The notes beneath the pieces are model-generated. The model did not search any database and was not told the DNA's origin. It worked only from the letters and a program-made list of their open reading frames with translations. DNA of 64,000 nt from Diogma glabrata. Its lineage: Eukaryota; Arthropoda; Insecta; Diptera; Cylindrotomidae. The translations under genes were made by a program, and so were the position numbers. Positions 38,083 through 50,590 of the stretch are shown piece after piece (position 1 is the stretch's first letter; every line of letters starts with the position of its first letter). The DNA lies in assembly GCA_963693315.1 (NCBI GenBank), contig OY856186.1:76978042-77042041 (forward strand). Reading direction: 5' to 3'.

Positions 38083-39144
38083 TGTAACGATCGCAATAAT
38101 CGCAAAACAATAATAAAATCAAATTCCTCTTTGTTTTCAATTCAATAGAAATGTATTACATTAATTTCCGTTCATTTTTACATTAATAGTACTTTTAAAA
38201 TTTTCCCAACTTAACTGCTAATTGATTTTGAATATATTATATAAAAGCCAACGAACGTACTAAATTTTTATTTCCAATACTAATGAACAGATGTCGTTGT
38301 TAATCATTGCTGAATTTTGAAGATTACCCGATTTTGTTTTTGACATCATAAGATGTCAAAAGAAAGATCACATTTTGCAATTTAAAAAAGATTCATTCCA
38401 TTCTTGGCTTTTCAAAAGAAAAGGTTCAATTCAGTTTTGTTATTAAACATTACCTAAAACTTATCAAAAATAAATACTAATTACATTTGATTTTGATTTT
38501 AAAAAGAAATTTTTTTAATTTATACAAAAAAAAAGTTAACACTGTTTTTCATTAGTGTGTGATTTGAATATCTATTTTGTTTGATAAATAAGCAAAAAAA
38601 GTTATTGATTTAGTAAATACAAGTGATAAATTATTAATGATTGTTTACTTATAACATCATCAAAATAAATTAAGAATTCCTGAAATCTGCTTTATAAAAT
38701 GTGGCAGTACATGAAGATAAAGTATCCACTGATGTTATCGAAAGTATGAATAGCAAGGATAACAGTGATCGAAGCTATTACCACAGTTAGAGACAATCGT
38801 TTGTTTGATGGTTTTTCCGGTTGTTAAATCCGCATGGATTCAAAGGCAGATATATAAATGGGAAGTTAAAAGGTCCAACGCTAGTCAAGGGATATTGGAA
38901 AGTCAAACAAATAGCTTGGAGCAACAGAGTGTTGATGACATCAGTCAACGGTTATAACTTAAGGTATTTATTATTAATATGTACATTAATTTTAATTTAA
39001 ATATTAAATATTGGAATGTCAAGATAAATTAAACAAAATAAGAGATTCCCAATCTCAAGGGTTTGTACCGGGGGGGATAAATAGATATCCGGCGTGCTAG
39101 GAAAATTTCCAGCATAACATAGTAGTAAAGGTCCAATTGTTATA
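38083..39144 (+). repeat. 3' LTR of the non-coding LTR element
   Basis: 1062 bp, near-identical to 34185-35246, followed by target duplication AATG. Confidence 0.93.
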
Positions 39145-39148
39145 AATG

Positions 39149-41032
39149 TAATGCCGCGAATCCATCTAGTGGTATATTCCTTGATCATGTGACACATTTT
39201 ATTCCTCAACAACGAAGCGTTCAAAGTAATACTCAATATTTCTTAAAACTCAACATTAAACTTTATTCACAATTAAAAGTGACTCGACTTCTATTTATAC
39301 GGTTTTATGCTCACGATACAGCGTTTTGTTTACAATTAATTTATCAATGGTTGTTTCAATATCGCATTCCTACTTAGACTGTTAACATCATTGTAGTCTA
39401 ATTGAAATTAATTCTGATTTTGCAAAAGGCATTCCTTACACACAATTCTGATTAATTTCTCGATAATTCAAGGTAAATTCATAATGTCTTTACAAAGAAA
39501 ACTCGAGAAATCCTAAACGATTGACATCATTTTTTGCAATTTTTTTATTTAATTGTTTTGCTTCGATTATTTTATATAACGTTTTTGCTTTGACTCTTTT
39601 TCTTGGGAACAATGTGACGTTGATTTTAGTTTTGAAATATTATACAGGGGAAATTGAGGCTAAATACCTTAAACATACTAAAATTTAAGTGAACGGTTGT
39701 GTGTTCTATAAATAATAATTTTTAAAGATCTCAGGTCAAAAAATTTTAGTTTTAGATTTAGATGAAATTCGTGATCTGGACGTCCAGCGAACGTCCAATC
39801 GATTCCAAGCTTGGCGTACAAGTGGTATGGGTGTAGTAAAAAATACGCATGTTTCTAAAAACCTTTTAAAGTGCTTAATTTGAGAACAGTAGGGTCTGAA
39901 GCATTTCTTGAAATCCAAACTCAGGTAACTTTGAAATAAAATTACAAGAGAACGGCTCACTTTATATTAACGGTTTTATGTGTGTTGGAAAGGTAATGGA
40001 ATGACTTATCGGTCAATCTAAAAAATACACAGGAAACCTGTGTTTACACTGTTACTATAAAAATATGTACTACAGAATAAAATTTTTCAAGATGGCGCTG
40101 ATGCAGTAGATCAAGCAGTTTTAAATTTTTCACAATATTAAAGTTCCAACCTTACCCTTAAATATGTCAAAATATAAAGAAAGAGTTTGTGTTATTATTG
40201 TAAAACTTAAATTTTTAATCTGGGATGTACATTTTGGAAATTTTACTGTTTTTATAGTTTTTTTCTAATCAATCATCTTTTTTACTCAATATAACCGCAC
40301 CGGTGATATCGCGTAAGCCGTTCGGTCTCTTGCAATTTAATTTCAAAGTAACCCTAAGTTTGAATTTTTTGAAACTTAAAACAACCACCCTGTTCTCAAA
40401 CTAAACACCTTTTATTTCACCTATACATCTTAGCCGCTTTCCAATCGAGTGAATTGCTGAAGGAATTAATTGTAGCCAATTGGTCTATTATTCAGTAGAT
40501 CATCAAAAATAGAGCCAAAACAACAAAAAAAGCAATTTTTGACATTTAAAAAATCCATAACTAAAATCGAAAATTTAGACGCAAACCATGGTAAAATGAA
40601 AATTCGTTATACCATGGACGCAAACAAATATGTACCGATTTAAATTTTTATTTATTTTTAACGTTAGACCACAAACCGTAAATAAAAAAATATGAATATG
40701 TTTAACTGATGATTTTTTCCTTCACTTTATTCAATTCAATTCAGTTCTGTAGTAGCTCAGTTTACGTTCAGTGTAAATTGAGTATTACCACATGCAAATT
40801 CCGGAATACAATTCTGTTTAATGGTGCTATACACACAAATTAAATTCAGTTGCTATCATCAACTTTTCAGATGATAGTATTTATTATTTTTGACTGTAGA
40901 TGGCGAAAAGATCAAAAACTGCAAGAAAATAGAAATCATTTGACGATATTAATTTTTAATCAACAATTTCTAAAAAAATCATTAGTTATTTAGTATTAAT
41001 ATTATATTATATAATCGATTATATCTAAATTA
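39149..41032. other. Non-coding part of the duplicated unit after the LTR insertion (copy A)
   Basis: Matches 43189-44640 and 46201-46658 in copy B with several percent divergence. Short frames such as 39189-39377 are shared but resemble no protein. A CCATGGACG word near 40614 is amplified to three copies in copy B (46214-46243). Confidence 0.5.
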
Positions 41033-41307
41033 GTGGTACAATTCCGCTTAATTGGGACACCGGTTAATCGGGACAGCCGTTTAATTGGGACAAATCCTAA
41101 AGAACGCAGACAAAACCAAGCAAATAACACAAGTTTACTTCGCTTTTTCGGGACAATATTTCGTTTAATCGGGACAGATCATACAAAAAAAATTTATTAA
41201 TCATAGTAAACATAGAAAAAAAATTAAAAAATAAAACAAAAATAATAAAAAAGAAGAGAAAAAAAAAGAATGATTTTTTACGTCGGTTCGAATACATATT
41301 GGAATCT
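41033..41307 (+). mobile_element. pogo/Tigger-type element 5' end, truncated by the duplication junction
   Basis: Starts after TA with GTGGTACAATTCCGCTTAAT and contains repeated TAATCGGGACA-type words, like the complete left end at 46663. It stops at 41307, where copy B of the segmental duplication begins. Confidence 0.75.
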
Positions 41308-42039
41308 GGGAAGTGCTTGTCAAACACAACAAAGCAACTGTTAAAAGACTCTTAACAACGTATTGGAGTGCACATTATGCTGCAGTAAAAGTATTGGCCG
41401 AAAATTTTGATGGGTTTGTGGCTGCAATTGAGAAGTTAAGTGATCAATAAGAAAATGTAGACGTTAGAGGCGCTGCACAGAACCTTATCCATGCAGTATG
41501 TGATTTTACGTTTCTTTGCTATCTTTTGTTTTGGAATGATATTCTAAGGGAAATAAATTGTGCTCAGGTTGGATTGCAAAGCAAGGGCTTGAATATTGAT
41601 CAATTAGTTACAAAAAAAGAGTCAATTCGTCTTTATATTGAAGAAAACGAAGTCCTTGTAGAAGAGGCAATAGATCTTGCTGCGAAAAAATCTATAACAT
41701 TCCAATGGAAAGCCAAATTCATCGTGAAAACGTAAAAAACGAATGGCTGGAGAGTTTCCCCTGATTTTGGAATGACACTGAGAGCTCAACTTAAAAAGGA
41801 CATGTTGGAATGTCTTGACCGATTCAGTGTTGAGCTCCGAACTAGACTGAAGTCAGTTCAAGATGTAAAATGGGTCAACAATGACCTAATGTACCTTATT
41901 AATAATAATGCTCATTTGTATTAGTTAAATAAAATTATAAATTACGTTTATCGACTTTTTATTATTATTGACAGTTTTTTATTCTTGGGTGACATCACAA
42001 TATCCGCACCGGGTGCCACCCATGCTAGCTACGCCACTG
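41308..42039 (+). pseudogene. hAT transposase relic and 3' terminal repeat, copy B
   Basis: Same as 32301-33034 but starting abruptly at the WEVLVKHNK codons because the duplication breakpoint removes the 5' side. The middle block (WNDILREINC to AKFIVKT) is open as 69 codons at 41526-41735; the two-base insertion of copy A is absent. Both copies share the TAA stops before ENVDV and after KT, so the relic was already dead before duplication. The terminal repeat TAGCTACGCCACTG ends at 42039. Confidence 0.75.
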
Positions 42040-42949
42040 GTTGCTTGGAATGCTGATAGATGTGAAACACAAAATAGTTTTAATGATTTTAATTTAAAAA
42101 TTCTTAAATTTTAATTTGCAATGCTACAATAATTGGACGATTCAAAAAAGCACAGCTATTTCACAGTTTTAAGTTTTCACTTCTGTCGGCAGTCCTCAAG
42201 ACTGCCTTCTTTTTTTTAACTATTATTTGTGATAAAAAAGAGATCTCCCAGTAGGCCTTTTGTTTGTATAGTTCCGTTTTTACCGTTTATAATTTTAATT
42301 TTTATGAAATAAAGTCCTAATTCTTTACAGTTCGTGCAGTCGAAAAATTCCCAGAGTTCAGTTTGAGAAGAAAATATCGAAATAACATATTTTCTTTGTC
42401 GGACAGTTAGACACCCGAAAAGGCACTAGGTGCTTGCATAATCACAACTAAAACAATTGGAAACCTAATTGGTTATAGGCTCATGCGATTTTCGTTGTTA
42501 ATGAAAAAAACGAAAACTAGCAAGGAATGGTGCAATAACACTGTCGTCAGCCCGGAATATTTTTGAGGAGGTCATGCAAAAGGATGAGGGGTGCATTTTT
42601 GACGAAGTTGTCTAATGCATAGTATATTACCGTGGTCTTAAAACAGTTATAGAAATTAATTGGGATGTTTAACCAAAAGGGACCAGTAATGTGCCTAAAG
42701 TTGCTTAGAATCAATCTAAGAATCATAAAAGGCATCCTCACACTTCACAGGGATCTAGGACCGTATTTTATTGATGGAAACGACCTGTAAAAATTGAAGT
42801 ATCTATCACATCTTAAAGTTCCTAAAAGAAGCAGTGTAAAACAGTTGTCGTTGTATAAAATATGTTGCGTAATAGAAATTACCTATGATAAAATATTGGC
42901 CTGTCATATTTTATATGTGATACGATTTATTGTTTAGTTATATATCCTT

Positions 42950-43085
42950 TAAAATTAATTGCGTTCATCAACGCCTTAAAACGCATGTTGTTGTGCGATG
43001 TTGATCTTAAATGGTTTTTGTGTGCTGTTGTGACACATTGTAATTCCTACTACACAATACATTTTATTGAAACAAAACATAATAA
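42950..43085 (+). repeat. CR1/Jockey-like retrotransposon 3' end, copy B
   Basis: Duplicate of 33940-34080. Confidence 0.7.
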
Positions 43086-44878
43086 AATATGACAGGCCAA
43101 TATTTCATGACAAGTTGAAATAAATAAAAATAAAATAAAAGATAAAAAGCAAATTTATATAAAAAATCTGCAGGATCAGAACTACAATGTAATGCCGCGA
43201 ATCCATCTAGTGGTATATTCCTTGATCATGTGACACATTTTATTCCTCAACAACGAAGCGTTCAAAGTAATACTCAATATTTCTTAAAACTCAACATTAA
43301 ACTTTATTCACAATTAAAAGTGACTCGACTTCTATTTATACGGTTTTATGCTCACGATACAGCGTTTTGTTTACAATTAATTTATCAATGGTTGTTTCAA
43401 TATCGCATTCCTACTTAGACTGTTAACATCATTGTAGTCTAATTGAAATTAATTCTGATTTTGCAAAAGGAATTTCTGACACGCAATTCTGATTAATTTC
43501 TCGATAATTCAAGGTAAATTCATAATGTCTTTACAAAGAAAACTCGAGAAATCCTAAACGATTGACATCATTTATTGCAATTTTTTTATTAAATTGTTTT
43601 GCTTCGATTATTTTATATAACGTTTTTGCTTTGACCCTTTTTCTTGGGAACAATGTGACGTTGATTTTAGTTTTGAAATATTATACAGGGGAAATTGAGG
43701 CTAAATACCTTAAACATACTAAAATTTAAGTGAGTGGTTTTGTGTTCTATAAACAATAATTTTTAAAGATCTCAGGTCAAAAAATTTTAGTTTTAGATTT
43801 AGATGAAATTCGTGATCTGGACGACCAGCGAACGTCCAATCGATTCCAAGCTTGGCGTACAAGTAGTATGGATGTAGTAAAAAATACGAATGTTTCTAAA
43901 AATCTTTTAAAGTGCTTAATTTGAGAACAGTAGGGTCTGAAGCATTTCTTGAAATCCAAACTCAGGTAACTTGGAAATAAAATTACAAGAGAACGGCTCA
44001 CTTTATATTAACGGTTTTATGTGTGTTGGAAAGGTAATGGAATTACTTATCGGTCAATCTAAAAAATACACAGGAAACCTTTGTTTACACTGTTACTTTT
44101 AAAATACTACGGAATAAAATTTTCAAAATGGCGCTGATACAGTAGATCAAGCAGTTTTAAATTTTTCACAATATTAAAGTTCCAACCTTACCCTTAAATA
44201 TGTCAAAATATGAAGAAAGAGTTTGTGTTATTATTGTAAAACTTAAATTTTTAATCTGGGATGTACATTTTGGAAATTTTACTGTTTTTGTAGTTTTTTT
44301 TCTAATCAATCTTCTTTTTAACTCAATATAACCGCACCGGTGATATCGCGTAAGCCGTTCGGTCTCTTGCAATTTGATTTCAAAGTAACCCTAAGTTTGA
44401 ATTTTTCGAAACTTAAAACAACCACCCTGTTCTCAAACTAAACACCTTTTATTTCACCTATACATCTTAGCCGCTTCCCAATCGAGTGAATTGCTGAAGG
44501 AATTGATTGAAGCCAATTGGTCTATTATTCAGTAGATCATCAAAAATAGAGCCAAAACAACAAAAACAGCAATTTTTGACATTTAAAAAATCCATAACTA
44601 AAATCGAAAATTTAGACGCAAACCATGGTAAAATGAAAATAAGGCATTCTCACTAGAGTGACAGCGATGCCATTTTGATTTTGATTGACGTCATTCAGAG
44701 TTTTATATAATACGTTTGTTGTTATTATCAATGAGAAAAGCGTTGTTTTTAAATTAAAAATATATTTAGTATGATTTATAAGTTAATTTATTAGTTAATG
44801 AAATGATTGAAATTAATTCATTCATTAATTAATGAACTTTAATATTTGTTTTACTATTAAAACATATACAAATTTAAA

Positions 44879-45218
44879 TGCCGAAATACGTTAAAACCTG
44901 CAAAAGTTTTCAACAAATGTGAAAAATCATACTCAAAACATAAGGTTTTTTAATTTCCAGAAAAATAAATCAATTTGTAGTGGATAGAATCATGTGGAAA
45001 AAGAAAATGTTCGTATTTATTATAAGATAGTTTGTTCCTTACACTTCACTGAAAATGATTGGACTTTAAAAGACAAACTTTTAAATACTTTAAAGAGTAA
45101 AAGATCGTTGAAAGTGGAACCTTATCTTAGAACATACAAGGAAGTGGTTACTTCCAATATTTGCACATATAAAGGAATGCACATCCAAATCGCTCGAAAA
45201 GAAACGTGCTATTGCTAG
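44879..45218 (+). pseudogene. Decayed THAP zinc-finger domain
   Basis: An ATG at 44879 gives MPKYVKTC; a neighbouring frame continues FNKCEKSYSKHK, and a third gives VCSLHFTENDWTLKDKLLNT with RSLKVEP. Cysteine pair, C-x2-H (CSLH) and the trailing R-x-LKxxxxP match the C2CH THAP fold in order and spacing. At least two frameshifts and several stops separate the parts. THAP domains bind transposon ends or host promoters; here it is a relic. Confidence 0.65.
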
Positions 45219-45329
45219 TACTTGATCAATTTGACTTCAAGAGTTTCCATTCGGTTTAAAAATATAAGCCTGCTTATGAATCGATCGATGCGAAAAGAAA
45301 GTACTGGCAATTCTCAAATAATTTGATAA

Positions 45330-45790
45330 TGCAAACTCAGTCATTCTCTCACCATTATCATTGTTGGTGTTGATTTCATAACCTCCTCCAGTGCTATGTA
45401 GAAAATATTGACGGCCTTAGCTTCAGTAGATTGTTTTATGTACCCTAAGTAGCAAATCCTCTCATTGACCAGGATGAATTTCAACACGGCTTTTTGTATG
45501 CGAGCACCAACAAGGAAATCAGTACTAAATTCATTTCGAGAAGAATGACCACTACTGCGTAAAGAGTGACTATTCGAGTTTTGTTTTCCGATTATTGGCT
45601 GTCTAATTTCTTGCAGAGAAATGATATCCATCCTATGCCTCTCAGCCTCTGTTTCTAGGCTTATTAAAGCATCATGAGTGATCAGGCTGCACACGTTTCA
45701 CGTTCCGATTCGGTAGTTTGGTTCTTTCTCACGTCCAGATAAAACTTCTGTTGTTTTGTTAGTGTCTGGTATTCTTTTTTTGGTTATCAA
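45330..45790 (-). pseudogene. Non-LTR retrotransposon endonuclease fragment
   Basis: The minus strand reads NYRIGT then a TGA where these proteins have W, and NVCSLITHDALISLETEAER, RMDIISLQEIRQP, DFLVGARIQKAVLKFI and VNERICYLGYIK. This is the N-terminal half of an apurinic-type endonuclease of the RTE/L1-like kind found in many insects; ISLQEIR holds the catalytic Glu. The reverse-transcriptase part is absent. It lies inside the THAP transposon, so it inserted there. Confidence 0.75.
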
Positions 45791-46662
45791 ATTTAACAAA
45801 GCTTTTTTTTCGGAGTGATGGTATTAACCTCAGTTCCAACCCAAATTTTCGTTAATTGTTCTGTTATGATGTTAAGGTTATAAGAAGTTTTAGGGCGCCA
45901 ATTCGCCGTGATGTAGTGTAATAGACTAAGCAGTTTTTCTCTGCTTGTCTCCGATACACCAACCTAATTCTTTCTGCATTACCCCTGCAGCATGGCGTGG
46001 ACGTCGAATTCCCTACCCTGTAAAATGTTCTTTAGAGTTATAAAACTTAATAAACAAATTGTTAATGAAAAAAATAAGGAAAACCATAACGTAAAAATTA
46101 TGTTTTCTCTAATTTTCAAATTAAAACATTTTTTGTTTCTTTATATTTACGCCGGATGACGTCACACAAAATTTTCGATTAGCTGTCAAGAATACCTTAT
46201 ATTCGTTATACCATGGACGTTACCATGGACGTAATACCATGGACGCAAACAAATATGTACTGATTTAAATTTTTATTATTTTAACGTTTGACCACAAACC
46301 GTAAATAAAAAAATATGAATATGTTGAACTGATGATTTTTCCTTCACTTTATTCAATTCAATTCAGCTCTGTAGTAGCTCAGTTTACGTTCAGTGTAAAC
46401 TGAGTATTACCATTGGAACATGCAAATTCCGGAATACAATTCTGTTTAATGGTGCTATTACACACAAATTAAATTCAGTTGCTATCATCAACTTTTCAGA
46501 TGATAGTATTTATTATTTTTGACTGTAGATGGCCAAAAGATCAAAAACTGCAAGAAAATAGAAATCATTTTAGGAGGTGATATTAATTTTTAAACAACAT
46601 TTTCTAAAAAAATCATTAGTTATTTAGTATTAATATTATATTATATAATCGATTATATCTAA

Positions 46663-47865
46663 ATTAGTGGTACAATTCCGCTTAATTGGGACACCGGTTA
46701 ATCGGGACAGCTGTTTAATTGGGACAAATCCTAAAGAACGGAAACAAAACCAAGCAAATAACACAAATTTACTTCGCTTTTTCGGGATAATATTTCGTTT
46801 AATCGGGACAGATCATACAAAAAAAATTTATTAACCATAGTAAACATAGAAAAAAAATTAAAAAATAAAACAAAAATAATAAAAAAGAAGAGAAAAAAAG
46901 AATGATTTATTTACGTCGGTTCGAATACATATTGGAATCCATCAATGAAAATATACTTACATGTACGTCAACAGCGAGGGAAATCAGTAGCAAAATAACT
47001 ATTTTACAGGTAATATAGTTTGTAGCTGACAGTTGGCGAGCAGTACAAACCAGCACAATACAAAATTGTTTTGGTTATTGCGGCTTCAAATCTATGGAGA
47101 TTGCAGAGCACAGCGACGGATTAAATGAAATCTCACCAGGTATTAGTATTGAATTTTCGTCAATTGACGACAATTTACTGTGTTATGATGAGAATGACGA
47201 TTGTGAGGACGCGATTGTAGCAACAATCAAATGAAAATATCAAACATTGGTGGAATCCGAGGACAATGATGATGAAGAACCTGTGGTCGTAACTTATCGT
47301 GAGGCAAAACAATGTGTTGACAGATTACAGTGTTATTTTATGCAATATGGAAATGACGGGAGTCCCATGTCAGCATTAAATTTGTGCTCTGCATATTTTG
47401 TTCAGCTACAATCCAGCAAAAACAAAAGGCAAACCTCTTTGGACGAATTTCTTCAAAAAATTTAATTAAAGTTTAAACCTTATTTTTCTAACAGAATGTA
47501 TTACATATATGTACATAAATATTACATATTTATTATGTATATGTATACATATATTAATATTATTATTAATATTAATGTACATGGTACATACATTTATATA
47601 ATTTTTATAATTTTATAAAATTTTATATAATTTTTATATAATTTTTATATAAAATTTTATATAATTTTTTAATACATATATATGGAAACGTTTTGAGATT
47701 TTTTTTCAATTTTGTGCAATTTATGAAATAAAATACATTAAAAATTACTAATCCTACTTTTAAAATTTACTTTTTGTGGAACTTCGGATAATTTGGCCAG
47801 CCGCTTAATCGGGACCAATTGCACTAGTCTCGATGTGTCCCGATTAAGCGGAATAGACAGTATAT
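46663..47865 (+). mobile_element. pogo/Tigger-type DNA transposon, internally deleted
   Basis: The left end GTGGTACAATTCCGCTTAAT and right end TTAAGCGGAATAGACAG are inverted repeats, each followed by one or more TAATCGGGACA-type subterminal words; TA flanks both sides. Inside, a transposase C-terminal fragment is on the plus strand. The 1.2-kb length shows that the DNA-binding and DDE core have been lost. The 5' end is duplicated at 41033. Confidence 0.8.
47030..47465 (+). pseudogene. pogo/Tigger transposase C-terminal fragment
   Basis: The plus strand reads ADSWRAVQTSTIQNCFGYCG (the helical block after the DDE core), then an acidic stretch ENDDCEDAIVATIK, a TGA at about 47232-47234, and EDNDDEEPVVVTYREAKQCV, ending KRQTSLDEFLQKI at 47465. 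This arrangement, with acidic linker and a terminal DFF-K-like motif, is typical of Tigger/jerky-type transposases. The catalytic core is missing. Confidence 0.8.
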
Positions 47866-50590
47866 AAATTGTAAATAAATTATATACTGTAAAAGCAAAT
47901 GGAACGTCAAAATGGCGACACCACATTATAGAGCAATGGTTGTAGCTTGTACAATAAGAAAATGCGCTAAGATTTGAAAAAAAAAATGTGAATCGAAAAT
48001 ACGTAAAGAAAACGTAAAACTTTCACATTAAAATCTTGAAAGTATGTATTTAATCATTTTATACCTAATATAACATAATTTTTATTATGATTTTAATATG
48101 AAAATCAATTAACGTGATAATCGGTTTTAAGCCGGTTGAATTTGCATATGAAATCATCTGACAATTTTCTAGCAGTAATTGGTAAACCAAATAATTTTTC
48201 AAAAAGTCAGTTGCTATCAGCTAACTTTTCTTGTAGTTTTTATATCTATCTCGCGCATCCCGCTTTTTCTCATACAAAATATTTTTCACGAACTTTTCAG
48301 ATTATGGTAACTGCAAAATTGATTATGGGAGCTGAATTTAATTTGTGTGTAATAGCACCATAAGTGAATCATTCAGTACTTCACTCGATTGTAAAGTGGC
48401 TCTTATATTCCGTGAATGTTGTCGATGAAGAATCCTCCGGTTCAAAAATCCACTTTGTTAGTCGTCCATCGGGGTCGAACACAATATTTCATCTACTTTG
48501 CATAATTTTTGTTGCTCCATATAGACTTAATTTTTAATTAAGAAGCATTCTTCACCAAAGTCAATGGTGTCCCGCTCTACCTTTATGTTTAAATCTGATC
48601 ACCTTACTCATATCACATATGTGAATAGGAAGGACTGGAGTACGCTGTTGTAACACTCGTAAATCAAACATTAAAAAAATACAAATAAAACAAACCCTCA
48701 TGCATGATGCATGCATGATGCATCTGGCATAAATTTTTAGTATTAAATTAGTTTACCTTTATCTTACCTTATCTCCCATACAATAATTTATATTCACCAC
48801 ATTACGTCACAACTCTTCATCTTCATTGGTCTAGGGCCATTTTTCAAATACAAACATTTTATCTATCACTATTTTCTCTTTCGTCATCTTTCGTTATAAA
48901 TCATATGCGTTTTTCATTTCTCCACCCTAAAGAAAATCTTCATTATTTTGTTTTGTATCACTTCACTTGAAATTTTTACGTTTTTAGTTTAGGATGTGAG
49001 TTGTTCGCGATTTAACGTACGTTGATAACAGTTTCAAGTGCAGTTTTCTGAAAAAAAAAAAGCAAGTTGGTGCAATAAAAATTTAATTGATTTATAATCA
49101 AAATTATTTCAGATTTGTGGAAGTTTATTGATTTAATTGAAAAGAATAAGAGTTAAGTGAAAAACAAAAAATAAAATATATAAATTTGTTAAAAAATAAT
49201 AATTTGGTGAAGAAAAAAACGGATAAAACTCAATGAGCAATGGCTGTGGTGAGTAGCTTATGTTTACTTGTTTTTATAATAAATAATAAAAAATCTATAA
49301 CATATAATAATAATTAAATCTATGAAATTGATTTTTGTTCTATTTTTATATTATCTTATTTTAATTATCTAGTTACTCGAATAACAATAAAAAAAATAAT
49401 CCGTTATTATATAGAGCTTTTCTATTAAGTCCGTTATGGAGATTGTCTCTCTATTTTTTTATGGGGTTTCGCTGTTATATTTTTTAGATGGCTTTTTTAT
49501 TATTTTTATTTTCATTAAGTTTTTTTTGCTATTGGTAGAAAGAAAATAAATATTTATATAATTTTTTCTTGGCAAAGAAATTCTTATTTTTGATTAGGAT
49601 TTAATCAATAATAAAAAAAAGATGGGAAATTTTTTTTGCTGAAAAAATGAGGATTTAATTTAATATTATGGATATGAAATTTACATATAATTGAATTAGG
49701 CTCAGACTTTAAGTGCTATAAAAAATTAAATGAGGATTTCTGTTGGTTGAATAACTTGAGTGGTTAGCATTTGTTAATATTTTTGGGCGGGCAGATTTGT
49801 GTCTTTTGTATTGCTCTTCAATATTGTTCTCCCTCGATTCTCCACTATTCAAAATAATCATTTGGAACGGTTCAAAATAACGGAGAATATAGGTGCAGAA
49901 CGCTCAGATTTTTTTTTATGGCTCCGGTTTTTAATAAGAACACTTGGTAATAGTAAAACGTGTTTTCCCGTTATACCGAAAACATATCTCGTAAATTATA
50001 AACCCTAGGGACCTAAACTTTGCAATGCGTTTAAAACTTACCTGTTCACATAAGATGACGATAAAGTTGGATATGTGGGATACAAGGTAAAATTATTTTT
50101 GTTTGTTTTTTAAGGATATCTCCTATTATAGGTTCCGAACCGATCTTGATTATGAGAAAAATTTGAAACATTTCAGAGACAGGATTTTGAAAAGTTTTTA
50201 TTGATCAACTTAGCCTAGTCAAGTGTCATAATTTGTGTATGTGTGTTAATGTATGTATGTTTATTTTGTTTTACGTAGGAAGATGGAAATGTTCATAGAC
50301 TATAGAAAACCCACATTCTCTATTTGTGTCAGATTCTTACGGATAAAAATTATCTCCCTTTACACTGTCTTGTTCTGTCCTTTACCACCAATGAAGACAT
50401 TCCTCGTCAGGGCAGGCTGGAGTAACTAACTCATTCTTTATTTTTAATTATTTTTTATCTTTTAATAAGTCACGTAAGTCACATTCAGTTTTTGTTGGTA
50501 TCACATCCTCCCAGACAAAGCTGCTCGTCATACGTCTTGTCTGACCTTCTGCATTACAGTGCCAATGATCGCTCTTGCACTATCCCAGTT
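47866..50590. other. AT-rich non-coding stretch
   Basis: About 2.7 kb. TATA-rich repeats precede it at 47500-47690, and a GCATGATGCAT triplet lies at about 48702-48724. No frame above 75 residues resembles a protein, and no terminal repeats were recognised. Confidence 0.4.

Larger units (their letters stand above)
34181..39148 (+). mobile_element. Non-coding LTR retrotransposon (LARD-like), recent insertion
   Basis: Two 1062-bp LTRs (34185-35246, 38083-39144) flank a 2.84-kb interior, with target duplication AATG at 34181-34184 and 39145-39148. The duplicated segment at about 43180-43195 shows the unoccupied site (ctacaatg directly followed by taatgccg), which proves the boundaries. Comparing the LTRs by eye I find one difference. 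The interior has no Gag or Pol frame, so the element must have been mobilised in trans. LTR ends are TGTAAC and GTTATA. The superfamily is unknown; the 4-bp duplication suggests Gypsy-type integration. Confidence 0.92.
32301..41307. repeat. Tandem segmental duplication, copy A
   Basis: From GGGAAGTGCTTGTC at 32301 to TTGGAATCT at 41307 this unit matches 41308-46939 except for one private insertion in each copy (LTR element in A at 34185-39148; THAP relic in B at 44641-46200). Without the insertions both copies are about 4.05 kb. The 5' breakpoint is in the hAT relic and the 3' breakpoint in the pogo element, with little or no homology between them. Confidence 0.92.
44641..46200. mobile_element. 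THAP-domain DNA transposon relic (private to copy B)
   Basis: This 1560-bp segment is absent from the corresponding place in copy A (about 40605). Its ends are imperfect inverted repeats: ATAAGGCATTCT on the left and AGAATACCTTAT on the right, each followed inward by TGACAGC and a TGACGTCAT word. Inside are a decayed THAP domain on the plus strand and an inserted endonuclease fragment of a non-LTR element on the minus strand. THAP domains are typical of P-element-type transposases, but no 8-bp target duplication is visible, so the superfamily is open. Confidence 0.75.
41308..46939. repeat. Tandem segmental duplication, copy B
   Basis: Directly abuts copy A and continues at its 3' end into the rest of the pogo element, so copy B carries the original right flank. 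It lacks the LTR element but carries a private insertion at 44641-46200. Confidence 0.92.

Noticed and set aside
39189..39377. 62-residue frame conserved at 43230-43418
   Set aside because: Identity is explained by the recent segmental duplication; no evidence of selection on the protein.
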